Source: a virus
DNA length: 20,547 nt
Reading direction: 5' to 3' (one strand)
Virus record (IMG/VR): IMGVR_UViG_3300034106_006647
Span: 1 to 20,547 of that record
The notes under the pieces were generated by a model. That model was not told the DNA's origin. It was given only the letters and a program-made list of their open reading frames with translations, and made no database searches. Of the stretch, positions 1 through 6,601 are shown in pieces. Positions within the stretch are counted from its first letter, which is position 1, and the number at the start of each line of letters is the position of its first letter. A program made the position numbers and the translations under genes.

Positions 1-763
1 GCTCTGTTGATTCTAGGTCAAAATAGATTTGATTATAAACGTCATTTTCAAATTGAAACAAATCATCAATGGAAAAAACGTAGCTAGAATCTAATGGAAC
101 TTCAAAAGAAACCTTGAGAGAAACAAAAGGATACTCATCAACTAAATTGTCTGGATAGTCTGGCAAGAGATAGGTTTGCACTTCTCTTTCTGATAAAAAA
201 TTAAATTGCGAATTTAAAATTCTCAGTTGCTTAAAAATATCAGAGTCTTTATTAGAAGAGCTTAAAGTGTAATCGCTATTAATTTTTGACAAAGTTGCGA
301 AAATAGAACTTGCAATATCATTTTTAGAAGATAAGAAAGAACAAGATATTCCAGCGCCATTGTTCGCCGAAAAGGAAGAGAGGTCGCTAATCGAAGTTTC
401 CACAAAACTTCCATTATTATAAAATCTGTTATCAAGCGCTGTTTGGATAAAGCTCAAATCATACTCAAACTTAATCTCTGAAGAGCTTTCGTCAACCGAT
501 TGTCGCACAACGACATCTTCTAAATAAACGCTCTCAAATAATCTAATGTTTTCCACATATCTACCTTTTGGATCAACAAATCCATCAATTTCGCCATCGG
601 AAATCAAATCAATACTCTCAGAATAATCATAAGAAGATACAGCTTGCAAATCGCCAAGCTTCGGCGGTTTTAATGTTGGTGGAGGTGGAGGAGACGAGGA
701 GCCGCCTCCGCCTCCGCCCGCTCCAACAATACCATTAATATATTTTTTAGAAAAATGATTCAT
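1..763 (-). CDS. J: Central tail tip/host-specificity protein, lambda J-like, N-terminal part (3' end outside window)
   Basis: This is the open N-terminal 254 residues of a gene that runs off the left edge; no stop is met. Its ATG (761-763) overlaps the TGA of the I-like gene upstream in an ATGA junction. After a short start comes a glycine run then a serine/proline run (residues about 15-30), a flexible linker. It is followed by SIDLISDGEIDGFVDPKGR, which matches the conserved J signature in which ISEGPIEG is followed by a VDG-type turn and the first hub beta strands. In lambda, J forms the central hub and tip fibre and binds the host receptor. The family call is firm because of this motif and the L-K-I-J gene order. 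The receptor-binding C-terminus is not in view, so nothing can be said about host range. Confidence 0.85.
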   Translation of the reverse strand, partial: MNHFSKKYINGIVGAGGGGGGSSSPPPPPTLKPPKLGDLQAVSSYDYSESIDLISDGEIDGFVDPKGRYVENIRLFESVYLEDVVVRQSVDESSSEIKFEYDLSFIQTALDNRFYNNGSFVETSISDLSSFSANNGAGISCSFLSSKNDIASSIFATLSKINSDYTLSSSNKDSDIFKQLRILNSQFNFLSEREVQTYLLPDYPDNLVDEYPFVSLKVSFEVPLDSSYVFSIDDLFQFENDVYNQIYFDLESTE

Positions 764-1377
764 GAGAATGTTGGATTACTTAGGACTGAATCTGGAGCAT
801 CAACAATAGCCACTTGGTTTCCAGATTTTTTAGATGTTGAGTTTAAAAATTCGTCTGTTAAAGTAAGAGTAAGTGGGAAAGATTTAATTGTGCTCTGCAC
901 AACATAAGAGCCAACTTTTATTCTTCCATAGGCTAGTGGCACTGGATTGCCTTGTTCAGCGAGATTTTCTCGATTAGAGAACGAGAGGGATTTAGAGGAT
1001 GCAGAAGTGGTTCCCTCCGCTCCAGGAATTTGAGGATACTGTTGTTTCCCCGCTTGAACATAGGAATAAACTGCCGCAGCCACAGAAATAACTACGGAAG
1101 CCACTGCAAACCCAACTGGCCCAGAACCTAAAATTGTCGGCACAAAATCTATTTTCTTAATTTTTTGTTGTTTACTGTGAAGACCGCCGCGAATCCACTG
1201 ATTATCAGCAACAATAGAATAAATAATGTTATTTTTTAACAAGTCTTTCAGGTCTTTTGTGAAGTTTTCATGGTTCGCCTCTAGTGCCCGCACCACATCT
1301 TGAGGGTTTTTGATTGCAAATTTATGCAATTTCCCATATTTTTGCCCTAAAATACCATGTAAATGAATTTCTGTCAT
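760..1377 (-). CDS. I: Tail assembly protein, lambda I-like
   Basis: A 205-residue protein. The N-terminus (EIHLHGILGQKYGKLHKFAI) matches the lambda gpI start, where a ubiquitin-like fold carries an LYGxLGxxFG motif. A hydrophobic Gly/Ala-Val stretch (about residues 80-110, GSGPVGFAVASVVISVAAAV) fits the glycine-rich hydrophobic centre of the family. The C-terminal part has GNPVPLAYGRIKVGSYVVQS, the conserved segment also found in I proteins. Lambda I acts in tail-tip assembly and is not clearly kept in the virion. The gene overlaps both neighbours by four bases (ATGA), so translation is probably coupled. Start and family are both well supported. Confidence 0.88.
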   Translation of the reverse strand: MTEIHLHGILGQKYGKLHKFAIKNPQDVVRALEANHENFTKDLKDLLKNNIIYSIVADNQWIRGGLHSKQQKIKKIDFVPTILGSGPVGFAVASVVISVAAAVYSYVQAGKQQYPQIPGAEGTTSASSKSLSFSNRENLAEQGNPVPLAYGRIKVGSYVVQSTIKSFPLTLTLTDEFLNSTSKKSGNQVAIVDAPDSVLSNPTFS

Positions 1378-1778
1378 AGATAGCCTTTTACCTTATTAAG
1401 AGTAATTACATCTACTTCATGAGTTTTTGGCTCATAAATAGCGAATTTCTTTGTATTTAACGAGTAAACAATAGATGGCAAACATGTTGCTTCAGAATTA
1501 GCCTTGTCTGTTTCAGAGAAAGACTCATCTCCATTAATGTGAGAATGAAGCAAGGAAACAAATTCATTTTCGCTTTTGAATTTTAAATAATCAAGAGGAT
1601 CAACGCAAAAAAAATCATTTGGTCTTGGTGATCTGTTTTGCACAAATTGAACCACATAATCTTTCCCATTTTTACCAATAAAACCACAGCATTCTACCGC
1701 AAAATATCTTTCACAATGTTCTTGAATAAAAGCCAAAATCTTCTTAAAGCTTTTATTTTTTACCGTAAGATTGTCCAT
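1374..1778 (-). CDS. K: JAMM/Mov34 metalloprotease, lambda K N-domain-like tail protein
   Basis: A 134-residue protein with a complete JAB1/MPN (JAMM) zinc site: Glu29 in AVECCGFIG, then His78-Ser-His80, seven residues, Ser88, two residues, Asp91. Lambda K has this domain followed by an NlpC/P60 peptidase domain; here the protein stops after the JAMM domain, so the cell-wall peptidase half is missing. I chose the ATG at 1778, because the 24 residues upstream in the same frame lie inside the L gene and do not look like the family. With this start the gene overlaps L by 26 bases and I by four. Likely job: processing or assembly at the tail tip during infection. The catalytic site is seen; the role is inferred from lambda-like gene order. 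Confidence 0.85.
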   Translation of the reverse strand: MDNLTVKNKSFKKILAFIQEHCERYFAVECCGFIGKNGKDYVVQFVQNRSPRPNDFFCVDPLDYLKFKSENEFVSLLHSHINGDESFSETDKANSEATCLPSIVYSLNTKKFAIYEPKTHEVDVITLNKVKGYL

Positions 1779-2769
1779 ATTGATAATTATCTGTTGCTGG
1801 AAACCCGCCAAAAGGCAAATAAAACGAAGACAAGTTGGCTGTTTGAGCACTTGGCACAGGATTATAAACAGAACCAGTTATTGTTGAAGAGCCTGATATT
1901 CCACTGTATGAAATAGAGGGTTCGTAAAATCTTTTTTTGCAAGCTCCAATGGATTTTGAACAACCATCCTTTTCCCAAGGAGCATTATCTAATCCAGGCA
2001 TGTTATTCTCAGACGCCAAATGAGCTTCGTTACAAATATACCAAGTCTTGAACGGGTCTTTTTGAGTTGAGATATACACTATAGCGCCTGCTCCATAATA
2101 AGCCCCATATCTCCATTCGTTATTTGAACTTTGAAAGTTGAAAGTTCCTGTTGGGACATAAGTGAACTGAGAGTCGTTTTCTTGACAAACAGGAGGGCCG
2201 AAATAGTGACATCCCAATCCTCTATACTGCCAATAGCAATACCTTCCCATGATTAAACGGCCAGGAATGGTAAAATTTTCCAAATCAAACGGCGCAGTTA
2301 GCTCAAATTCAACCAATGACTTGTTTTCCTGTGTCTTTTGAGAAACAACATAAGTGTCGCGGGAAATTTCAGAGTTTGGATCGGCAACGCCATAAGGATT
2401 TATGCCGCCTTCAAAATTCACATCGTCAATGTATTTAACAAAAATTTTTACTCTCTCAAGCTTTGCAAATTTAAAATCATTCTTTCTCCGAAGAATTTGA
2501 CTGATAACCAACTGATCGTTACTGATCCTGATTCTTGGGCGACTAATCCTGTTTAAGATATTTGATTCAAAATCTTCAACCTCAACAGCTAACGGCACAT
2601 AGGATATTCCATTCAATACTATTTTGCCCAAAAGCCCATTCGAGCAAGGATGAAACGGAAAGAAAGAGTCTGGCTCGTTCACCGTATCATAGTAGATTTT
2701 ATAAAATTCTAAAACTGCTGTCGGCTCCAAATCAAGCAAATCTTTAGAAACTTTATTGTTAATGGGCAT
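1753..2769 (-). CDS. L: Minor tail protein, lambda L-like, with chitin-binding-like insert
   Basis: A 338-residue protein, about 100 longer than lambda L. Family marks are CYWQYRGLGC (Cys178, Cys187), DGCSKSIGACKKRF (Cys270, Cys277) and near the C-terminus LPFGGFP. The four cysteines correspond to those that hold an iron-sulfur cluster in lambda L. Between the two cysteine pairs, residues about 218-267 read W, AYYGAGAIVY, TWYICNEAH, PGL, W, which resembles a carbohydrate-binding CBM5/12 (chitin-binding type 3) module. It is the first gene of the minus-strand tail cluster, and its ATG (2767-2769) interleaves with the start of the divergent plus-strand gene. The usual upstream partners (tape measure, M) are not beside it. 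Confidence 0.88.
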   Translation of the reverse strand: MPINNKVSKDLLDLEPTAVLEFYKIYYDTVNEPDSFFPFHPCSNGLLGKIVLNGISYVPLAVEVEDFESNILNRISRPRIRISNDQLVISQILRRKNDFKFAKLERVKIFVKYIDDVNFEGGINPYGVADPNSEISRDTYVVSQKTQENKSLVEFELTAPFDLENFTIPGRLIMGRYCYWQYRGLGCHYFGPPVCQENDSQFTYVPTGTFNFQSSNNEWRYGAYYGAGAIVYISTQKDPFKTWYICNEAHLASENNMPGLDNAPWEKDGCSKSIGACKKRFYEPSISYSGISGSSTITGSVYNPVPSAQTANLSSFYLPFGGFPATDNYQYGQSYGKK

Positions 2770-3283
2770 GGTTAAAAATAATAACGGTTTAAACTATAAA
2801 TTACACGAATTTTTAGGAGACGCGCAACAAATCGAAGAACTCAAAACCCTCTTTCAAGATTTCTTGCAGCGATCAAAACCCATAGATTTTAAATGCAGAA
2901 CCCTTTCCGAGTTAAACGCTAAACACGAAGAGTATTTCAAATTCTTAATAGAAAAAACAAAAATATTTTACGCTTCACAAAATAATTCATTAATATTTTT
3001 TATAGCATTTGATTTTTTTTTACAGACTCTAGAAATTCCAAAAGAGTTCAATAAAGATGAAAAAATATGCGAATTTGTATTTGCTGCGTCAAGAAACTTT
3101 AACAAGAATCTTTTTCAGAACGCTTCTTATGATATTTATCAGTTGCTTAAACAAAAGTACGGTGTAAAATACATCGCTGGCAATATTCGCCGCAAACATA
3201 AAAAACAACCTTTTGTCGCTCTAGCGCAAAAAGTATTTAATTTTCAATTTATAAGAGACTTCGCATATCATGAGATACCGTAA
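2762..3283 (+). CDS. Hypothetical protein
   Basis: A 173-residue protein of no recognised family. It is lysine- and phenylalanine-rich, probably helical, with a hydrophobic patch near residue 80 (SLIFFIAFDFFLQTL) too short and mixed to call a membrane segment, and a basic cluster near the end (GNIRRKHKKQP). Possible starts are TTG 2756, ATG 2762 and ATG 2768; I took 2762 because starts in this window often follow a TAA/TAAT-like sequence, but 2768 is just as possible. All three overlap the start of the divergent L gene, so its promoter would lie within the L reading frame. The 3' end overlaps the next gene by 14 bases, which suggests a shared transcript with the PD-(D/E)XK-like gene. Confidence 0.7.
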   Translation: MGMVKNNNGLNYKLHEFLGDAQQIEELKTLFQDFLQRSKPIDFKCRTLSELNAKHEEYFKFLIEKTKIFYASQNNSLIFFIAFDFFLQTLEIPKEFNKDEKICEFVFAASRNFNKNLFQNASYDIYQLLKQKYGVKYIAGNIRRKHKKQPFVALAQKVFNFQFIRDFAYHEIP

Positions 3284-3788
3284 TCGGTTTGACAGAACAG
3301 GAGAGTGTTCAGAAAAAGGACATGATGCAGAAGCTTTATTCATTTCAATCGCAGAAAAACAAGGGTGGAAAGCAATTAAAGCTGATCGCAAACAACAACT
3401 CGCCCACGTTGATGTGTTTCTTTCAAAAGAGAATTATCCCACTTATTCCATAGACATTAAAGCAAGCAAAAAAATCAAAAGAACGGACGAAGAAACAAAT
3501 AACGATTTGATTTGGGTTGAGTTTTTGAATGTGGCTGGTAATGGTGGATGGCTTGTTGGAGCAGCGCAATACATTGCTTTTGAGCGAGAGAACGACTTTA
3601 TTTTAGTAAGTCGCCCCTGCCTATGGAAACTGTGCATGAAAATCGTTGATCAAAATAGCAGGGTAGATTGCTCAAGAGACGCTCTTTATAAAATTTACCA
3701 AAGAAAAGGGCGCAAAGACGAAATCTCAATCATTAAATTTTCAGACATTTTTGAAAACTTAAAATTTAAAGTTTGGCCAAAATGCTAG
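3270..3788 (+). CDS. PD-(D/E)XK nuclease-like protein
   Basis: A 172-residue protein. The start of the domain has GHDAEALFISIAEKQGWKA, the helix with an acidic residue seen at the beginning of many restriction-like folds. The core then reads HVDVF with Asp, a strand, and SIDIKASKK with Asp-x-Lys. This is the D...(D/E)XK layout of PD-(D/E)XK nucleases. Relatives often occur in phages with no assigned role, so whether it cuts DNA is an inference. It overlaps the genes on both sides (14 bases at 5', 7 bases with the ATG of the sulfotransferase at 3'), so it belongs to the same transcription unit as the two transferase genes that follow. Confidence 0.6.
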   Translation: MRYRNRFDRTGECSEKGHDAEALFISIAEKQGWKAIKADRKQQLAHVDVFLSKENYPTYSIDIKASKKIKRTDEETNNDLIWVEFLNVAGNGGWLVGAAQYIAFERENDFILVSRPCLWKLCMKIVDQNSRVDCSRDALYKIYQRKGRKDEISIIKFSDIFENLKFKVWPKC

Positions 3789-4438
3789 AACTTTCTCCAT
3801 GTTCTCATAAATGGATTTGGAGCATGATTTTTGTTCGTGTTCCTAAAAATGCCAGCACTTCCATTTATTCACATCTTGGTGAGCATAATCTCATCAAAAA
3901 ACATGAGAAAATATTTATTGATGCCTTGTTCAAGAAAAAACTATATAAGAATTGGTTTTCTCCAACTCATGCAAAGCCAGACGAAATCTATGGAATTTTT
4001 GGAAGCATGGTGAAAAATTACATGTCCTTTGCTGTTGTGAGGAATCCATTTGATAGAGCCGTTTCCATGTTTCAATTCGCCAAAGAAAATCGCCTTGGGA
4101 CATTATATGAAGAATCAAACGATATTTCTTTCAAAGATTTTTGCGACATAATGAAAGAAAATCATTCAAATAATAATAAAGATTTTATTGCAATTCATCA
4201 GCAAACAGAGTGGTTTGATGGCGCATTCAAGCCAAATTTTATTCTCAGATTTGAGAATTTAAAAAATGATTTTCAAGAAATGCTCGATTTGTGTCAAATT
4301 AAACATATTACTGCCGACATTCCTCACAGCAATTCCTCCAACAGAACAGATTATAAAAATTATTACAATTCTAAAACCAAAAAGATAATTGAAAAAATCT
4401 TTGAAAAAGACCTTGACATATTCAAATACTCATATTAA
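3782..4438 (+). CDS. Sulfotransferase family protein
   Basis: A 218-residue protein with the two PAPS-binding signatures of the Sulfotransfer_2 type: the 5'-phosphosulfate loop RVPKNASTSI (residues 19-28, compare HIPKTAGTSI) and the 3'-phosphate motif VVRNPFDRAVSMF (residues 85-97). The mid-protein has Gln-Trp-Phe and LRFENLKNDFQEML, also usual for this family. Such enzymes move sulfate from PAPS to a hydroxyl of a sugar, lipid or protein. The ATG at 3782 is preferred over the in-frame TTG at 3773, since the motif begins at normal distance. A glycosyltransferase-like gene lies one small gene downstream, so a sugar acceptor is plausible but unproven. Sulfotransferases are known in marine phages. 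Confidence 0.85.
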   Translation: MLELSPCSHKWIWSMIFVRVPKNASTSIYSHLGEHNLIKKHEKIFIDALFKKKLYKNWFSPTHAKPDEIYGIFGSMVKNYMSFAVVRNPFDRAVSMFQFAKENRLGTLYEESNDISFKDFCDIMKENHSNNNKDFIAIHQQTEWFDGAFKPNFILRFENLKNDFQEMLDLCQIKHITADIPHSNSSNRTDYKNYYNSKTKKIIEKIFEKDLDIFKYSY

Positions 4439-4446
4439 GATATAAC

Positions 4447-4695
4447 ATGACTGGAAAAATTAAAATCATTGGCGCAAATAATCGCTCTCACCTTGATTGG
4501 ATGGAGATTGAATTTGAAAATTGTAATATGTGTCACGATGGAAACACATTGCATTATATTGAAGTTCCTGATCGTGGCAGGTTTCCCTTTGAGATTTATA
4601 AAACATTGGTCATTAGTGACCGATTTATATTTGAGGGTTACGCTCACATCGAAGATTCTCTTGGACGTTTGGCGATTGAATTCTTCCCGCAATGA
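4447..4695 (+). CDS. Hypothetical protein
   Basis: An 82-residue protein of unknown family. It has CNMC and a compact, mostly beta-like composition. It sits between the sulfotransferase (8-base gap) and the glycosyltransferase-like gene (ATGA overlap), so it is almost certainly co-translated with the latter. A reading frame on the opposite strand over the same bases is a shadow. The start is preceded by TATAAC with no ribosome site. Confidence 0.6.
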   Translation: MTGKIKIIGANNRSHLDWMEIEFENCNMCHDGNTLHYIEVPDRGRFPFEIYKTLVISDRFIFEGYAHIEDSLGRLAIEFFPQ

Positions 4696-5615
4696 AGTTT
4701 TTGCTCATTGATTCTCACAAAGGTTCCATAAAAGAACCTCAAAATCTTCACTGGCTTAACGCTAAAAAGATTAAGGATTTTTTAATTCAAAACGGTCATG
4801 AAGCTGATCTTGTTTGGAGCTATCCAACCGTCAATGACGAAATCAAGAGTGGATATGACCGAATCATCTTTAATCATGCGAGCCACTATTCGTATGTTGA
4901 CTATGCTTGGCTAAAAGCCAGTCCAGAAGCCAAGCTTTTTCATATCACAAATGAATACAACCTTGGAGAGCCTCGCGCCTTGTGGATGGCGGTGAAAGAA
5001 GGTCGCCGCTATGAAGTTATCGCTAATCACAGTCCAGACATCTCTAAAATCGTAGAAAAGTATGTGGACGATTGGCACTTTATCAATTTAAATTCATTAA
5101 TTTTTGACCCAAAAGAAACAAATAATGAAAAATCTGGTTGCGTTTATTACGGTTCTTTTCGTAAAGATCGCGAACCTTCATTCCGTAAATATTTAAAAGG
5201 CCGCGTAAAAGTCTCAACACATCAAAAAAACCGTGAAAAATTTAACACAATTGGAGTCAATGGCCCCTTCATTGACCGAATCAACTGGTCAAAAGAAGGA
5301 CTCTCTAATTTCGAGACTAGCCTCTATATTGAAGACGAAGTTAACCACAATAACTACAACTGTCTTGCTAACCGATTTTACGAAGCTCTCAATTATAACG
5401 TTCTTACTTTTTTCGACTATAGTTGTAAAAATACCATTGCCTTGTCTGGTTATGACGTACCTACTTATTGCGTGGTTAGTAGCGAGGAAGAATTAGTGGG
5501 GAAAACTCAATATTTATTCCCAGAAATTCGCGACTACTGCTTCCGTTCTTGGAAAGAAAAAGCAAAAGAAGAGTCCAAAAATACCTTGACAAGCATCCTT
5601 TCTGTAGTATTATAA
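4692..5615 (+). CDS. Glycosyltransferase-like protein (GT-B type)
   Basis: A 307-residue protein. The N-terminal half begins MKFLLIDSH, a Rossmann first strand, followed by a helix and NGHEADLVWSY, as in GT-B folds. The C-terminal half has YYGSFRKDRE (residues 152-161) and CLANRFYEALNYN (224-236), then a Phe-Phe-Asp strand; this asparagine-arginine-phenylalanine-tyrosine-glutamate helix is the donor-site helix seen in phage T4-type glucosyltransferases and related phage proteins. The sugar and acceptor cannot be read from sequence: phage DNA bases, lipopolysaccharide or capsid are options. It ends at a TAA lying inside the promoter of the next gene. Confidence 0.55.
   Translation: MKFLLIDSHKGSIKEPQNLHWLNAKKIKDFLIQNGHEADLVWSYPTVNDEIKSGYDRIIFNHASHYSYVDYAWLKASPEAKLFHITNEYNLGEPRALWMAVKEGRRYEVIANHSPDISKIVEKYVDDWHFINLNSLIFDPKETNNEKSGCVYYGSFRKDREPSFRKYLKGRVKVSTHQKNREKFNTIGVNGPFIDRINWSKEGLSNFETSLYIEDEVNHNNYNCLANRFYEALNYNVLTFFDYSCKNTIALSGYDVPTYCVVSSEEELVGKTQYLFPEIRDYCFRSWKEKAKEESKNTLTSILSVVL
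5586..5613 (+). promoter_or_regulatory. Sigma-70-like promoter, TTGACA-16-TATTAT
   Basis: TTGACA (5586-5591), 16 bases, TATTAT (5608-5613), inside the last codons of the glycosyltransferase-like gene. An alternative -10 is TATAAT at 5611-5616 with a 19-base gap. With the 16-base reading, transcription would start near 5619-5620, exactly at an in-frame GTG of the next gene. Its TTGACAAGCA core is shared with the promoter at 7196. Confidence 0.75.
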
Positions 5616-5672
5616 TTTGTGCTTAGGCACTCAATAACAAACCACAAACAAATAATAAAAGTAAAAAAAACC

Positions 5673-5918
5673 ATGAGCAATATTCTTGCCAAGGCAATTG
5701 AAAAGAGCAAGCCAGAACAGATTGACCTCTGTTGGGCAGTTCTAAAATACAAGGAAATCGGCGTTTTGCGCAAAATTAAAGCTCTATGTTCAGCCTTCGG
5801 CTTGGACTTGGAGCAAGTAACGTCAGAACTTCCCAAAGATGATAATGGTCGAATTATTGATTGGCAAACCCGCCACATGATTCACGACTCTCTTATCAAA
5901 ATGAGCAAAACTAACTAA
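5673..5918 (+). CDS. Hypothetical protein
   Basis: An 81-residue protein with no known family, beginning MSNILAKAIEKSKPEQIDLC. Two helices and a central GLDLEQVTSEL segment suggest a small helical fold, possibly DNA-contacting, but there is no clear helix-turn-helix. I took the ATG at 5673, which is preceded by a long adenine-rich leader without a ribosome site. An in-frame GTG at 5619 would add 18 residues and coincides with the predicted transcription start, so a leaderless 99-residue product is a real alternative. The leader contains a tiny GTGC/GCAC hairpin at 5619-5630. Confidence 0.65.
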   Translation: MSNILAKAIEKSKPEQIDLCWAVLKYKEIGVLRKIKALCSAFGLDLEQVTSELPKDDNGRIIDWQTRHMIHDSLIKMSKTN

Positions 5919-5925
5919 TAATAAC

Positions 5926-6123
5926 ATGGAAAAGAAATCAGGTATTAAGTGGTATTCAGTTTATAGTCAAAAAGGCGAGCATCAAGCTTCTTATGATCAT
6001 TATTTCGCAGACGCTTATATTTGGGCGCTAGACTGTGCCCGACACATCGGCGGCTATATTTGCGATTGTGAAATCGGCCAAGAAGAAAAGGTTATTTTTA
6101 ACGCTCTTTCCAAGAAAGCGTGA
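5926..6123 (+). CDS. Hypothetical protein
   Basis: A 65-residue protein of unknown family, beginning MEKKSGIKWYSVYSQKGEHQ. It is aromatic-rich in its first half and contains the pair CDCE near the C-terminus plus one upstream Cys, too few to claim a zinc site. It lies 7 bases after the previous gene and its TGA overlaps the GTG of the next, which suggests co-expression from the promoter at 5586. Confidence 0.55.
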   Translation: MEKKSGIKWYSVYSQKGEHQASYDHYFADAYIWALDCARHIGGYICDCEIGQEEKVIFNALSKKA

Positions 6124-6368
6124 AAATTTTAGACGCCATTCCTTTGTTGTTGCAGCTTGGGGTTGAGTATCTCAAGCTGCGCAATAAATCTTTTCTTTTT
6201 GATATTTTGGAGAAGTTTGATGCCAGAATTGACAAGCTTTCCGCTCGGAGAGATGTTGTTCGTAACATTCCAACACCAGAATCTCAAAGAAAAGCTGAAC
6301 AGCTAGATGAAGAAATTATTGAAGAGCAGCAAAAAATGCACATCTTCTTACAAGACCTAAAGAAATGA
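6120..6368 (+). CDS. Small coiled-coil protein; possible inner-membrane spanin partner
   Basis: An 82-residue protein starting with GTG that overlaps the stop of the previous gene (GTGA). The first 20 residues are hydrophobic (AIPLLLQLGVEYL) but contain a charge, so this is a weak membrane segment at best. Residues about 30-80 are charged heptad-like helix ending EEIIEEQQKMHIFLQDLKK. The next gene, overlapping by four bases, encodes a short proline-rich lipoprotein. That arrangement is like Rz/Rz1 spanins, where the first protein is membrane-anchored and coiled-coil. The missing clear transmembrane segment is the main argument against. Confidence 0.5.
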   Translation: MKILDAIPLLLQLGVEYLKLRNKSFLFDILEKFDARIDKLSARRDVVRNIPTPESQRKAEQLDEEIIEEQQKMHIFLQDLKK

Positions 6369-6601
6369 AAAAACTTTTGATTCTGCTATTGGTTAGCGGG
6401 TGCAGTCAGCAAAAGCCCGTTCCGCTTGAAAAGCTAGAACAACAGCCTCCCGAATTGTTTTTGCCGCCAAATACAGTGATTACAACAACTCAAGGAGTTT
6501 ACAAGAGCGGAAACTTTATTGAAATTTGGCATTCGCACAAGAAATATTCCAATCTTCAAAACGAAATCTCCAAGTTTAGACCTTTAACCTCTTCAAAATG
6601 A
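6365..6601 (+). CDS. Small proline-rich lipoprotein; possible outer-membrane spanin (Rz1-like)
   Basis: A 78-residue protein with a lipoprotein signal: KK, a short leucine core and the lipobox LVSGC, so Cys13 would become the lipidated first residue. The mature part begins with a proline-rich stretch (KPVPLEKLEQQPPELFLPPN), which is the hallmark of Rz1-type outer-membrane spanins. It overlaps the coiled-coil gene upstream and the sigma gene downstream by four bases each. Signal and lipobox are seen; the lysis role is inferred. A superinfection-exclusion lipoprotein is an alternative. Confidence 0.6.
   Translation: MKKLLILLLVSGCSQQKPVPLEKLEQQPPELFLPPNTVITTTQGVYKSGNFIEIWHSHKKYSNLQNEISKFRPLTSSK

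Noticed and set aside
1638-1916. Plus-strand frames in the tail cluster (1638-1916, 2338-2556, 2562-2747)
   Set aside because: The minus-strand genes there carry clear tail-protein motifs; these frames are shadows.
4413-4446. TTGACA at 4413 with TATAAC at 4441 before the gene at 4447
   Set aside because: The gap is 22 bases, too long for a normal promoter, and TATAAC touches the ATG.
4435-4692. Minus-strand 85-residue frame over the small gene at 4447
   Set aside because: The plus-strand frame is coupled to the glycosyltransferase-like gene by an ATGA overlap; the minus frame stands alone.
5611-5616. Perfect TATAAT as -10 of the promoter at 5586
   Set aside because: The gap to TTGACA would be 19 bases; TATTAT at 5608 with 16 bases fits the pattern of the other promoters, though I keep it as an alternative.
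6231-6236. TTGACA in the coiled-coil gene (and similar hexamers at 6845, 11778, 13197 and 14286)
   Set aside because: No -10-like sequence at 15-19 bases; they are codons for Asp-Lys or similar in coding sequence.
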